Assembly (NCBI RefSeq): GCF_008692785.1
Contig: NZ_VXJV01000014.1
Span: 1-64,000 of the forward strand
DNA: 64,000 nt
Source: Salmonella enterica subsp. diarizonae
Lineage (GTDB): Bacteria > Pseudomonadota > Gammaproteobacteria > Enterobacterales > Enterobacteriaceae
Direction: 5' to 3'
Shown: positions 23,801-33,355 of the stretch, piece after piece
Layout of the letters: the number at the start of each line of letters is the position of its first letter
Position numbering within the stretch: position 1 is the first letter of the stretch
Position numbers and translations under genes: made by a program
Notes under the pieces: model-generated
Seen by the model: only the letters and a program-made list of their open reading frames with translations
The model's database searches: none
What the model was told of the DNA's origin: nothing

Positions 23801-24587
23801 TAAAACTTGGCCAGTGGGGCTGCTGATGCCAAATTGCGAGATTAACCAGCAGTCCTGCGGGAACATGCATATTATTCATAATACCCAGCGTCCCGGCGTC
23901 CACCTGGGTAGCGCCATAGTTCCACATAAAGTAGCCAATGCCGGACGCCACCACGCCGAGAAACACCAGAATGCTCCATTGCAGCGTGGTTTCCGGCAAC
24001 TGTTGCGCGTTCCCCAACAGCGACCATGCCACCGCCGCCACCAAAAACGCCCCCAGATAGAACCACGCAAAGGCGTTGTGCTGCGGCATGGGGCGGGTCT
24101 CCATCAGACGTTTATACCCCACCATTCCGATAGCGAAACTGATATTAGAAAGCTGCACCAGGAGCAAACCTACCCAAAAATGGTCGGTCACACGATCGTA
24201 GCGAATAATCCCGGCACCAATCACCGCCAGCAACGCGCTAAATGCATAGCCCCAGCGTAAACGACGCTGACTCATCACATCGTAAATCAGCGTGATATAG
24301 AGCGGCGTCAGAACGGTAAACAGCAGCAGTTCGGATACGGTCAGGTAGAGGTAGGCATGGAAGCTCAACATATACATGATGCCAAGCTGCATCGCCCCCA
24401 CCAGCATATACAGGCTGATGGTTTTTAGGTTGTGCCCGCGAGTACGCAAAAACGGCAGAAAAACGAGCGCCGCCAGCCCAACGCGTATGAGCACCGCGAA
24501 ATAGCTATCGACATGCCCGGCAAGATACTCGCCAAATAGACTAAAGGAGAAAGCCCACAGGATAGTGGTAATGATAAGTAGCGCCAC
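23688..24587 (-). CDS. yigM: Biotin transporter YigM (BioP)
   Basis: The 299-residue inner-membrane carrier has two EamA domains and about ten hydrophobic segments. E. coli YigM is known as the high-affinity biotin uptake protein. The sequence agrees along its length, ending in a basic, polar tail (HRKWVAPRS...). It is convergent with metR and shares 113 bases with it. A 17-base palindrome lies upstream of the start. Confidence 0.93.
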   Translation of the reverse strand: MALLIITTILWAFSFSLFGEYLAGHVDSYFAVLIRVGLAALVFLPFLRTRGHNLKTISLYMLVGAMQLGIMYMLSFHAYLYLTVSELLLFTVLTPLYITLIYDVMSQRRLRWGYAFSALLAVIGAGIIRYDRVTDHFWVGLLLVQLSNISFAIGMVGYKRLMETRPMPQHNAFAWFYLGAFLVAAVAWSLLGNAQQLPETTLQWSILVFLGVVASGIGYFMWNYGATQVDAGTLGIMNNMHVPAGLLVNLAIWHQQPHWPSFITGAAVILASLWVHRKWVAPRSAQTADDRRRDSASSE

Positions 24588-24635
24588 AATGGATGTCTCT
24601 TAAAACAGGGAACACCCATTGTAGCGGAGAGCGAA

Positions 24636-24652
24636 GTTGACAACTGGTCAAC
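24636..24652. promoter_or_regulatory. Palindrome at yigM promoter
   Basis: GTTGAC-aactg-GTCAAC is a perfect 6+6 inverted repeat, 48 bases before the yigM start. On the yigM strand it contains TTGTCAAC, similar to a BirA operator half-site, and a TACAAT -10-like hexamer follows it. Its role as an operator is inference. Confidence 0.4.
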
Positions 24653-24667
24653 TAACAAACAATCACG

Positions 24668-25468
24668 TCAGCGTAAGAAGAGTTCGCGTAGGTAATGCGG
24701 CACGGCGTTATCAGCGTTGATGCCGATCACCTCAAGTTCGGGATACAGGTCTTTCAGACGCTGGTGCGCATTGCCCATGATGCAGCCTTTACCCGCCATT
24801 GTGAGCATTTCAGCGTCGTTCATCCCGTCGCCAAAAGCGATACACTCTTTCAGGCTGTACCCCATCGCATGAGCGACCGCTTCCAGCGCATGACCTTTCG
24901 ACACTCCGCCCGCCATCACTTCCAGACAGGTCAGCGTGGAGAAGCTCACGTTTACCCGATCCCCCCAGCGCGCGTTAATCGCCTGCTCCAGCGGCAACAA
25001 CTTTTCATGGGTATCGCTGGTGAAAAACACTTTGCTGACGCCCTCCGGCTCCAGCAGCGCAGGCTCAAACAGCGAGTAGTTAAATACCGCCTCTTTGAAA
25101 AAACGCATTTCATCCGGGCGATGACGGTTCATAAACCATTCGTCGTCGCGATAAACGTTGGTGACGATGTCCGGGTTCGCATTCACCACCCCGAACAGGT
25201 CGCTGGCAATGTCGCGATCCAGATTATGCGTAAAAACCAAATTCCCGTCGGTATCGTGCACTCGCGCACCGTTGGAGGTGATCATGTAAGACTTGATTTC
25301 AAGATTATCGCGGATTTGCCCTACATCGACATGATGACGACCAGTGGCAAAGACAAAATGGATACCGCGTGCGGTCAACAGCTTCAGAGTCTCTTTGGCA
25401 TAAGGGGACAACGTATGGTCGGGGGAGAGCAGCGTGCCATCTAAATCAGACGCAACAACCTGATACAT
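24668..25468 (-). CDS. yigL: HAD-family sugar phosphatase YigL
   Basis: The 266-residue Cof-type HAD phosphatase has motif I DLDGTLLS at residues 8-15 and the late motif FGDGMNDAEML near 212. The family acts on pyridoxal phosphate and sugar phosphates. In Salmonella it relieves glucose-phosphate stress. The pldB-yigL transcript is known to be stabilised by the small RNA SgrS, which masks an RNase E site within pldB. It lies 15 bases after pldB, in agreement with that dicistronic arrangement. Confidence 0.94.
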   Translation of the reverse strand: MYQVVASDLDGTLLSPDHTLSPYAKETLKLLTARGIHFVFATGRHHVDVGQIRDNLEIKSYMITSNGARVHDTDGNLVFTHNLDRDIASDLFGVVNANPDIVTNVYRDDEWFMNRHRPDEMRFFKEAVFNYSLFEPALLEPEGVSKVFFTSDTHEKLLPLEQAINARWGDRVNVSFSTLTCLEVMAGGVSKGHALEAVAHAMGYSLKECIAFGDGMNDAEMLTMAGKGCIMGNAHQRLKDLYPELEVIGINADNAVPHYLRELFLR

Positions 25469-25483
25469 AATAAAATTTAACCT

Positions 25484-26500
25484 CTAAGCAAAGCGATTTC
25501 CGCTGGATAAATTAGGCTTGTTGAAAAATCCAACAATGGCGTTAAGCGCGACTGAGCGCATGGCGTCCTTTTCAAAAAGGATCTCATGGTACGCGCCTTT
25601 GATAACCAGCGGTTTTCCCCCTTCACAAGGGTGCCCCGCCGCAGCGCGAATTTCACAAAAACGATCGTGGGTGCGGTTATCCACTACCCGCTCTTCTTCC
25701 GCCTGAATCAGTAGCGTAGGCGTCGCGTCATCGCTCGCCCCCGCCAGTACCTGCTCACCCGCCAGAATGCCTTCGCGCACCCAATGCCAGGTGGGGCCGC
25801 CGACGCGCAGTTGCGGCTCGTCGGCATAAAATCGTAAGTTGCGCTGATAACGCTGGCGGCTGTGGGTCAGCGCATTCATCCCAAACGGTAACGCCCGCCA
25901 CTGACCGGTACCAATGGCGTAATCTTCACGGATGCGCTGGTGCCCTTCGGCCCAGTCGAGAATATGGCGCACCATGAAGGAAGGCAAGCGTATCACAATA
26001 CCAAACATCGGCGCGGTGAGCGCAATAGCGTCGCACCGCACACGATGGCGTTGCAGGAACAAGGTGGCTATCGCGCCCCCCATTGAGTGCGCAAGAATAT
26101 AACGCTTACGCCACGGCCCCGGCTCAATTTCCTGTTGCCAGAACGCCGCTAAGTCCTCAACATAATCGTTAAAATGATCAACATGACCCCGATGCGGGTC
26201 CGATAACATTCGCCCGGAGCGCCCTTGCCCACGGTGGTCGATGATGAAGATATCAAAACCGAGATGAAAGAGATCGTACGCCAGTTCAGCGTATTTTACG
26301 TAACTCTCAATGCGGCCAGGACAAATGATGATCGTCCGATCGTTGGAATCGGTCCGAAAACGGACAAAACGTACCGGAATGTTGCCCACGCCGATAAACT
26401 CCGCCTCTTCCCGCTGACGCCAGAAATCAGTCAACGGCCCCATAGCAAAAGCAGCGAACGCATTTTCTCTTGTTTCCCAGTCCTTTTGCTGCTGAAACAT
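25484..26500 (-). CDS. pldB: Lysophospholipase L2 PldB
   Basis: The 338-residue alpha/beta hydrolase cleaves lysophospholipids at the inner membrane. The nucleophile Ser139 is in AHSMGG, and the His of the triad is in GAYHEILFE near the C terminus. I chose ATG 26500 (MFQQQKDW), which equals the E. coli start; the frame is open 50 codons further upstream without similarity. It is divergent from rhtB and co-transcribed with yigL. Its coding sequence contains the known SgrS target in Salmonella, whose exact position I did not map. Confidence 0.93.
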   Translation of the reverse strand: MFQQQKDWETRENAFAAFAMGPLTDFWRQREEAEFIGVGNIPVRFVRFRTDSNDRTIIICPGRIESYVKYAELAYDLFHLGFDIFIIDHRGQGRSGRMLSDPHRGHVDHFNDYVEDLAAFWQQEIEPGPWRKRYILAHSMGGAIATLFLQRHRVRCDAIALTAPMFGIVIRLPSFMVRHILDWAEGHQRIREDYAIGTGQWRALPFGMNALTHSRQRYQRNLRFYADEPQLRVGGPTWHWVREGILAGEQVLAGASDDATPTLLIQAEEERVVDNRTHDRFCEIRAAAGHPCEGGKPLVIKGAYHEILFEKDAMRSVALNAIVGFFNKPNLSSGNRFA

Positions 26501-26610
26501 CGGGTATCCGGCCTCATTTACCAGGTAAAATCGTTTTTTGCGTCGTGTCTGACACAACACAGCGGCAGTAGCGTATTGTGGCACAAAAACAGACAACCAG
26601 GGAGTTTCAC

Positions 26611-27231
26611 ATGACCTTTGAATGGTGGTTCGCCTATCTGCTGACCTCAACTCTGTTGAGTCTTTCTCCGGGTTCTGGTGCCATCAATACCATGACGACG
26701 TCTATCAACCATGGATATCGTGGCACAGCGGCTTCTATCGCCGGACTCCAGACCGGGCTGGGTATACATATCGTACTGGTGGGCGTCGGACTGGGTACGC
26801 TCTTTTCGCGCTCGCTCATCGCTTTTGAAATCCTGAAATGGGCTGGCGCGGCTTATCTTATCTGGCTGGGTATCCAGCAGTGGCGCGCCGCAGGCGCTAT
26901 CGATCTGCATACCCTCGCCCAGACGCAATCGCGGGGCCGATTGTTCAAACGCGCGATATTTGTCAATCTAACCAATCCCAAAAGCATTGTCTTTCTTGCC
27001 GCCCTGTTTCCGCAATTCATCATGCCGCAGCAACCGCAACTGGCGCAGTACCTCATTCTCGGCGTCACCACGATTGTGGTTGATATGATTGTGATGACCG
27101 GTTACGCCACGCTGGCGCAACGCATTGCCGCCTGGATTAAAGGACCAAAACAGATGAAGGCGCTGAATAAAGCGTTTGGTTCGTTATTTATGCTGGTAGG
27201 CGCGCTCCTGGCGTCGGCAAGACATGCATGA
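26611..27231 (+). CDS. rhtB: Homoserine/homoserine lactone efflux protein RhtB
   Basis: The 206-residue LysE/RhtB-family exporter has about six membrane helices. It has the family signature [14 protein letters not shown] near residues 18-31 and the conserved [10 protein letters not shown] segment near 120. It exports homoserine and its lactone. The start ATG 26611 follows GGGAGTTTC. It is convergent with rhtC, a paralogue on the other strand, across a REP element. Confidence 0.95.
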   Translation: MTFEWWFAYLLTSTLLSLSPGSGAINTMTTSINHGYRGTAASIAGLQTGLGIHIVLVGVGLGTLFSRSLIAFEILKWAGAAYLIWLGIQQWRAAGAIDLHTLAQTQSRGRLFKRAIFVNLTNPKSIVFLAALFPQFIMPQQPQLAQYLILGVTTIVVDMIVMTGYATLAQRIAAWIKGPKQMKALNKAFGSLFMLVGALLASARHA

Positions 27232-27236
27232 TAGTA

Positions 27237-27262
27237 GTGCCGGATGACGTTTATCCGGCCCG
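27237..27262. repeat. REP element between rhtB and rhtC
   Basis: GCCGGAT-gacgttt-ATCCGGC is a short REP unit in the convergent gap, where it may act on both mRNA ends. Confidence 0.7.
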
Positions 27263-27270
27263 GAGGTAAA

Positions 27271-27891
27271 TTAACGCGAAATAATCAGGTGAATGCCAAA
27301 GCCCGCAAACAGAGCGCCGGCAAAGCCATCAATCCATTTCGCCAGACGCTGATAGCCGCGGCGCATTTTCGGCAGCGCGAACAGGCTGGCGACCACAGTA
27401 AACCAGGCCAGCGTTTCCAGGGTGATTAACGCGAAAATACCCCAGCGCGCCGCAGCGCCGACGTTATCGCCGACGAACAGTGAAAAAACGGAACCAAAAT
27501 AGATAATCGCTTTCGGATTTGACAGATTGGTCAACAGCCCTTTGAGAAAGCTGCGCCCGCTCTGCGCCAGTTCAACGTGCGGAGAAGGCACCGCCGCATC
27601 TTGTTTTTTCAACGCGCCGCGCAGCATCTGATAGCCCATCCAGCACAGGTACAGGCCGCCGCCTACCATAATGATCGTATGCAACCAGGCCATTTTTTCG
27701 ATGATAAGATGCAGGCCAAGCAGCGCCACGCCCGCCCATACCATCACGCCGCAGGTAATGCCCAGTACGCCCATCATCGCTTCTTTACGCGAACGGCTGA
27801 CGGCAGTTTGAGACACGAAGAAAAAGTCGGGGCCGGGGCTCATTAGCGCAACGATGTGCACCATTGCCACGGTGAAAAATAGCATCATCAT
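27271..27891 (-). CDS. rhtC: Threonine efflux protein RhtC
   Basis: The 206-residue LysE/RhtB-family inner-membrane exporter acts on threonine in E. coli. The family motif SPGPDFFFVSQTA is at about residues 18-30 and NLSNPKAIIYFGS near 122. It follows recQ by 63 bases on the same strand and is convergent with rhtB. ATG codons two and three positions in are alternative starts, with no visible way to choose between them. Confidence 0.95.
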   Translation of the reverse strand: MMMLFFTVAMVHIVALMSPGPDFFFVSQTAVSRSRKEAMMGVLGITCGVMVWAGVALLGLHLIIEKMAWLHTIIMVGGGLYLCWMGYQMLRGALKKQDAAVPSPHVELAQSGRSFLKGLLTNLSNPKAIIYFGSVFSLFVGDNVGAAARWGIFALITLETLAWFTVVASLFALPKMRRGYQRLAKWIDGFAGALFAGFGIHLIISR

Positions 27892-27954
27892 AAAAATGAC
27901 TCGCGGGAAAATAGTTCAGTGAGTCACCATCCTGGCACTTTTTTGCCGGGCTGA

Positions 27955-29784
27955 CTACTCTTCGTCATCACCATCGACATGCGCGCGGATGAGCGCCATG
28001 AATTCTTTCCCGAAGCGCTCCAGTTTTCGCATCCCAACCCCGTTAACGCTCAACATCTCGCTGGCGGAAACCGGCATCTGTTCCGCCATCTCTATCAGCG
28101 TGGCGTCGTTAAAGACCACATACGGCGGGATATTCTCTTCATCAGCGATAGCTTTACGCAGCTTGCGCAACTTAGCGAACAATTTGCGATCGTAATTACC
28201 GCCGAATGATTTCTGCATCACGCGGGGTTTGAGGGCGACAATGCGCGGCACCGCAAGCTTGAGCGGAACGTCTCCACGGAGTACCGGACGCGCGGCATCC
28301 GTCAACTGTAATGCGGAATGCTGCGCAATATTTTGCATTACCAGCCCCAGATGAATGAGCTGGCGAATCACGCTCACCCAGTGCTCATGGCTCTTTTCTC
28401 GTCCCATGCCATAAACCTTGAGTTTGTCATGACCGAAATCGCGGATGCGTTGGTTATTCGCGCCGCGGATCACCTCGACGACGTAGCCCATGCCAAAACG
28501 CTGGTTAACCCGACCAATGGTAGAAAGCGCAATCTGGGCATCGTTTAAGCCATCATATTGTTTGGGCGGATCGAGACAGATATCGCAGTTACCGCACGGT
28601 TCTTGTCGGCCTTCGCCAAAGTAATTAAGCAATACCAGGCGACGGCAGGTTTGCGCTTCGGCAAAAGCGCCCATCGCATTCAGTTTATGCCGTTCAATAT
28701 CCTGAAGCTGTCCGGCTGGTTTCTCTTCCAGACAACGACGCAGCCAGGCCATATCAGCCGGATCGTAAAATAACATGGCTTCCGCAGGCAGTCCGTCGCG
28801 CCCGGCGCGGCCCGTTTCCTGATAGTAGGATTCAATATTGCGCGGGATATCGAAATGCACGACGAAACGTACGTTAGGTTTGTTTATGCCCATTCCAAAA
28901 GCGACGGTCGCCACCACGATTTGCAGATCGTCGCGCTGAAATTTTTCCTGCACATCGGCGCGAATAGCGTTTTCCAGCCCCGCATGATAGGCCGCCGCGC
29001 TAATGCCGCGGCTTTGCAAGCGCGCGGCAGTATCTTCCACTTTCGCCCGGCTGTTACAGTAGATGATACCCGATTTGCCGCGTTGCTCCTGAACATAGCG
29101 CATTAGCTGATCGAGCGGCTTAAACTTCTCCATCAGCATGTAGCGAATATTTGGTCGGTCAAAGCTACTGATCTGGATTAACGGATCGTTAAGCCCAAGC
29201 AAACGAATAATATCCAGACGCGTGGTGTCGTCGGCGGTGGCGGTCAACGCCATAAACGGCAAAGCGGGAAAACGCTGGCGAAGCTGACCGAGAGCCGCAT
29301 ATTCCGGACGGAAATCATGTCCCCATTGCGAGATACAGTGCGCTTCATCCACCGCTAGCAATACCGGATTCCAGTGCGCCAGATGATCAAGAAAGTTGTC
29401 CAGCATCAGGCGTTCCGGCGCAATATACAGCAGACGAATCTGTCCAGTACGGCACCCCGCCATCACCTCAAGCTGCTGCTCGCGGCTTTGAGTGGAGTTC
29501 AGACACGCCGCCGCCACACCGTTCGCCAGTAGCTGATCGACCTGGTCTTTCATCAACGAGATCAACGGCGAAACGACAACGGTCAACCCGTCCAGTAACA
29601 ACGCGGGGATTTGATAGCACAAAGATTTGCCGCCGCCGGTGGGCATGACGACCAGACAGTCGCGACCGGAGAGCACAGTATCAATAATCGCTTCCTGGCC
29701 CGGGCGAAACTGTTGGTAGCCAAAGGTTTCCTGCAAAACCTGTTTAGCCCCTGATTCCAGATTCAACACTTCCGCCTGCGCCAC
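27955..29784 (-). CDS. recQ: ATP-dependent DNA helicase RecQ
   Basis: The 609-residue 3'-5' superfamily 2 helicase of the RecF recombination pathway has Walker A PTGGGKS at residues 48-54 and the DEAH box VDEAHCISQWGHDFR near 145. The zinc site Cys appear in CRR...CGNCDIC near 380-403, then the winged helix and a C-terminal HRDC domain (about 530-600). I chose the GTG at 29784 (MAQAEVL), which has ACGGGG before it and matches E. coli. An ATG six codons upstream lacks a ribosome-binding site. It is downstream of pldA after a terminator. Confidence 0.94.
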   Translation of the reverse strand: MAQAEVLNLESGAKQVLQETFGYQQFRPGQEAIIDTVLSGRDCLVVMPTGGGKSLCYQIPALLLDGLTVVVSPLISLMKDQVDQLLANGVAAACLNSTQSREQQLEVMAGCRTGQIRLLYIAPERLMLDNFLDHLAHWNPVLLAVDEAHCISQWGHDFRPEYAALGQLRQRFPALPFMALTATADDTTRLDIIRLLGLNDPLIQISSFDRPNIRYMLMEKFKPLDQLMRYVQEQRGKSGIIYCNSRAKVEDTAARLQSRGISAAAYHAGLENAIRADVQEKFQRDDLQIVVATVAFGMGINKPNVRFVVHFDIPRNIESYYQETGRAGRDGLPAEAMLFYDPADMAWLRRCLEEKPAGQLQDIERHKLNAMGAFAEAQTCRRLVLLNYFGEGRQEPCGNCDICLDPPKQYDGLNDAQIALSTIGRVNQRFGMGYVVEVIRGANNQRIRDFGHDKLKVYGMGREKSHEHWVSVIRQLIHLGLVMQNIAQHSALQLTDAARPVLRGDVPLKLAVPRIVALKPRVMQKSFGGNYDRKLFAKLRKLRKAIADEENIPPYVVFNDATLIEMAEQMPVSASEMLSVNGVGMRKLERFGKEFMALIRAHVDGDDEE

Positions 29785-29800
29785 ATTAACCCCGTTCACC

Positions 29801-29833
29801 ATAAATCAAAACAGGCGCTATTTTCAGCGCCTG
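29801..29833 (-). terminator. pldA terminator
   Basis: On the minus strand CAGGCGCT and AGCGCCTG form an 8-base stem with a 6-base loop, followed by TTTTGATTT. It separates pldA from recQ. Confidence 0.75.
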
Positions 29834-29867
29834 CGAGAGAAACTGCAATGTTTAAAATACAATCCGA

Positions 29868-30737
29868 TCAGAAGATATCGTTGAGCATCACGCCGACGCC
29901 GACACGTGTCTGATTAAAATTATAGTCGATCAGTGATTCGCCATAGCCGCTGTACACCTGGGTATAAAGTCGGACATGTTTGGTGACCGGATAGCTTAAT
30001 CCAAGCTCCGCGCCGCCATATCCTGTATTCCAGTTGTACTGGCCTTTGGCGCTTAATACCGCCTCGCCCAGGTGATAACCGATTTTAAGCTGGTAATAAC
30101 CCATATATTTGGTAATGTCCGGATTATCGTCGGTACTGCCAATCACGTACCACGGTTTGACCTCTACCAGCCAGTTGCCGTTTTCGGCCATCAGACGGGT
30201 ATACAGACGGTTCCAACTGCGCGAGGTGGGGTCCGAACGTCCGTTAGAGTCATGGTTGTAGCCCATCTCTACGTCGCGCAGCGTCCAGCCGGCAAAGCGA
30301 TAATCCGTAGCAAAACCAAGAAAAAGCTGCGGTTCGTAGTTGGTTTCACGAAACGGCGAAGACTCTTTACTGTTGGAAAGCTGCCACCAGGATTTCTGCG
30401 TATAGGAAGCGCCCAGTACCGAGTTCGGCCCCAGTATTCCGCGCCACAGCGGAAACGCCAGACTCAACTGAAATTTCACTTCATCTTTACGTGCGTTTTC
30501 AGACCAGTTGTAGGTACGAATGGCCTCTTTGTTCAGATCGCTGGTGTTCGTGTAGATCAAGTAGTTCGTGTCATAAGGGTAAAGCGTAAAAGGGTTATCA
30601 TGCTCCTGTAGCATGTTAGCGATGATACTTCCCCGCACTGCAGGCGCATCATGAACCTCTTTTATCGTAGCTTCTTGTGCATATACCGCTAGTGGCAGTA
30701 GCGTGGTTGGCAACAACCAACTCAGAATCGCCCGCAT
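29868..30737 (-). CDS. pldA: Outer membrane phospholipase A PldA
   Basis: The 289-residue outer-membrane enzyme has phospholipase A1/A2 and lysophospholipase activity and becomes active on dimerisation when lipid asymmetry is lost. A cleavable signal peptide ends at about residue 20 (AVYAQEA). A twelve-strand beta-barrel follows. The active-site His and Ser lie in YNHDSNG near 160, with the catalytic Asn further upstream in the barrel. The last residue is Phe (LNDIF), the usual signal for outer-membrane insertion. It is divergent from yigI. Confidence 0.96.
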   Translation of the reverse strand: MRAILSWLLPTTLLPLAVYAQEATIKEVHDAPAVRGSIIANMLQEHDNPFTLYPYDTNYLIYTNTSDLNKEAIRTYNWSENARKDEVKFQLSLAFPLWRGILGPNSVLGASYTQKSWWQLSNSKESSPFRETNYEPQLFLGFATDYRFAGWTLRDVEMGYNHDSNGRSDPTSRSWNRLYTRLMAENGNWLVEVKPWYVIGSTDDNPDITKYMGYYQLKIGYHLGEAVLSAKGQYNWNTGYGGAELGLSYPVTKHVRLYTQVYSGYGESLIDYNFNQTRVGVGVMLNDIF

Positions 30738-30901
30738 TCTTGGTGTTCTCCTGACGAAATATTTTCAGCTTGAATCATTCTCTGCCAACCATTTTTACAT
30801 ATTTACACACATAGCCGTTAGTTATCCCTTCTTAAAGTAGAAAACAACAATTAAGAAGCATAATATCAACATTTAATTAACTAATGGAGTGTCAGGAACC
30901 T

Positions 30902-31369
30902 ATGTCCGCTGTACTTACCGCTGAACAAGCTCTGAAATTAGTGGGTGAAATGTTTGTCTACCACATGCCGTTTAATCGGGCGTTAGGACTGGAGCTGGAA
31001 CGCTATGAAAAAGCGTTCGCCCAACTGGCCTTTAACAACCAGCCGATGATGGTCGGCAACTGGGCGCAAAGCATTTTACACGGCGGTGTGATCGCCTCTG
31101 CGCTGGATGTCGCCGCTGGACTGGTATGCGTCGGCAGCACGCTAACTCGTCACGAAACAATCAGCGAAGATGAATTACGCCAGCGCCTGTCGCGGATGGG
31201 AACGATTGACCTGCGCGTCGATTACCTGCGTCCGGGCAGAGGCAACCGCTTTACGGCCACCAGTAGCCTGCTGCGCGCAGGGAATAAAGTGGCCGTCGCC
31301 CGCGTGGAATTACACAATGAAGATCAGCTGTACATCGCCAGCGCCACCGCCACTTATATGGTGGGATAA
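30902..31369 (+). CDS. yigI: Hotdog-fold thioesterase YigI
   Basis: The 155-residue protein belongs to the PaaI-like hotdog thioesterase family. The family [14 protein letters not shown] segment is near residues 67-80, with a conserved DYLRPGRG later. An acyl-CoA thioesterase function is expected from the family; the exact chain-length preference is not visible. I chose ATG 30902 (MSAVLTAEQ) with GGAAC before it, over an ATG six codons upstream. It is divergent from pldA and 43 bases upstream of rarD. Confidence 0.9.
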
Positions 31370-31412
31370 AAGCAGGTAAACTGTTGTTACACTTCAGATA
31401 CGAGTTTTCCGG

Positions 31413-32309
31413 ATGGATGCAAAACAAACACGGCAGGGCGTATTACTCGCTCTTGCCGCCTATTTTATTTGGGGGATCGCCCCCGCGTATTTCAAGCTGA
31501 TCTATTATGTTCCCGCAGATGAGATCCTGACGCACCGCGTGATTTGGTCATTTTTCTTTATGGTGGCGCTGCTTAGCGTCAGCCGCCAGTGGCGACAGGT
31601 TAAGAACCTACTGAAAACGCCAAAGAAGATTTTCCTGCTGGCCTTATCCGCCGTACTGGTCGGCGGTAACTGGCTATTATTCATTTGGGCGGTAAATAAT
31701 CACCATATGCTGGAGGCCAGCCTGGGTTATTTTATTAATCCGCTGGTTAACATCTTGCTGGGGATGATTTTTCTCGGTGAACGGTTCCGACGTATGCAGT
31801 GGCTGGCGGTGATTCTGGCGGTGTGCGGCGTACTGGTGCAGCTTTGGACATTTGGCTCGCTGCCGATTATCGCGCTGGGGCTGGCGTTTAGCTTTGCGTT
31901 TTACGGCCTGGTTCGTAAGAAGATCGCCGTTGAAGCGCAGACCGGTATGCTGGTTGAGACGCTATGGCTGTTGCCGGTCGCAGCGGTTTATCTGTTTGGC
32001 ATCGCCGATAGCGCCACCAGCCATATGGAACAGAATCCCCTGTCATTGAACCTGCTGTTGATTGCCGCCGGTGTCGTCACCACCATTCCGCTGCTGTGCT
32101 TCACCGGCGCGGCAACACGTCTGCGCCTCTCTACGCTAGGCTTCTTCCAGTACATTGGCCCAACGCTGATGTTCCTGCTGGCAGTCACCTTTTATGATGA
32201 ACATCCGGGCGCGGATAAGATGGTGACGTTCGGGTTTATCTGGGTAGCGCTGGCGATTTTCGTGATGGATGCGCTGTATACCCAGCGCAGAACGCGTAAA
32301 GGATTGTGA
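31413..32309 (+). CDS. rarD: EamA-family transporter RarD
   Basis: The 298-residue inner-membrane protein of the drug/metabolite transporter superfamily has about ten hydrophobic helices in two EamA halves. Its name comes from the early label chloramphenicol-sensitive protein, but its substrate is unknown. It has TTG- and ATG-free sequence just upstream, and ATG 31413 gives the family length. It is the last backbone gene before the AT-rich accessory patch. Confidence 0.92.
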   Translation: MDAKQTRQGVLLALAAYFIWGIAPAYFKLIYYVPADEILTHRVIWSFFFMVALLSVSRQWRQVKNLLKTPKKIFLLALSAVLVGGNWLLFIWAVNNHHMLEASLGYFINPLVNILLGMIFLGERFRRMQWLAVILAVCGVLVQLWTFGSLPIIALGLAFSFAFYGLVRKKIAVEAQTGMLVETLWLLPVAAVYLFGIADSATSHMEQNPLSLNLLLIAAGVVTTIPLLCFTGAATRLRLSTLGFFQYIGPTLMFLLAVTFYDEHPGADKMVTFGFIWVALAIFVMDALYTQRRTRKGL

Positions 32310-32318
32310 TTGCGGTTT

Positions 32319-32355
32319 ACTTATCAGGCCTACAAATTCCGTAGGCCTGATAAGT
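32319..32355. repeat. Long perfect inverted repeat after rarD
   Basis: ACTTATCAGGCCTAC and GTAGGCCTGATAAGT form a perfect 15-base stem with a 7-base loop. It belongs to the REP/BIME-like repeats, with AGGCCTGATAAG instead of the common GCCGGATAAGG core. It may serve as rarD's 3' end. The remaining 32356-32504 is AT-rich and contains no gene I can support. Confidence 0.75.
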
Positions 32356-32504
32356 CGTAGCGCCTGCTTTTTAACCCCACTTGAAGTAACAATCCTGATT
32401 TAATAGTTCATAAAGATGTGTGAAGCGAAGCCACTTTTCTGCCATCCCTTTCTTGTAACATTCATCCGCAGCAAGAGATAAGTTACTGATTATTAATGAG
32501 ATAA

Positions 32505-33355
32505 ATGGAAATTACTCATATATTCAATTCATCAATGTATCTCCCTTATACCCTCTTTGAACCCGTCACACGCTTCAACGATAATTCTGCCGGTGACATA
32601 CAATGTGGCGACATGGGAGAAGAAGAGCTTCTGGCGCTCGGCCTGAATGACATATCAGAAAAAGTCGATCCTTATCGCCTTATATATTATGATTTTCCCC
32701 GACCTTACATGGTAGATGGCGTGTTTAGCTTAACAAACCTCGGCAGAGAAATATCTCACGATGAATGTGTCGATATTCTATTCACAGAAATGAAAGAACT
32801 GGAAAAAATGTTTTCATTCTATGGTGAATATCAAACACTAATAGATGAACTCATCAGACATTTCAGATATGGAAATGGCAGCGCATTTTATAGCCAGCAA
32901 CTAAATTCCGCCTTTCATAAAAGAGTAAAGAAGAATATAAAAGACAGCCCTCTTTTTATAATTAAAGACTACATTCAGAGGGAATTTAAAAAAACATAAG
33001 ACAAATATATTTACCCGTAATATTGCATGGAATCAAAACAAACTTGCTTAGTTCACATCTCGCTAAATTTAATAATCTGGAGGACAGAATCAATGGACTG
33101 GGGATCTGCGTTCACAATATTGCTGCGCAAAAGATAACCCTCACGAATCTTCAGAAGTACGCCATGGGCTGGAGCACTACGCTACATTTCGCTGCGCAGG
33201 ATCATTTTGGGCTGGATGTTGCCGATATCAAGAATAAATTTTATCGCAAATTTCGTTTTTTCCGCATATGGTTCTTTTTACAGCGGCACAAAGATTTTGC
33301 CTTTAAACCTTTTTTCACAAATTTTAATACAGTCACCAGAATCGGTGCTTACTGA
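32505..33355 (+). pseudogene. DUF3289 family gene, frameshifted at A7 tract
   Basis: Two reading frames together make one DUF3289-type protein of about 280 residues. The first (32505-32999, 164 aa) holds the N-terminal family half: GDMGEEELLALGL, KVDPYR, FSLTNLGREISHDEC and MFSFYGEYQTLI. The second is open from 32990 to 33355 in the -1 frame and holds the C-terminal half: DRINGLGICVH, LHFAAQDHFGLD and FRIWFFLQR. They meet at a run of seven A (32988-32994); one more A would fuse them. So this is a gene inactivated by a one-base loss, or one read by slippage. Function of the family is unknown. It is much richer in A+T than its neighbours. The family call is from memory of its sequence. Confidence 0.8.

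Noticed and set aside
24695-25444. Plus-strand 249-codon open frame inside yigL
   Set aside because: It mirrors YigL codons; HAD motifs on the other strand prove the coding direction.
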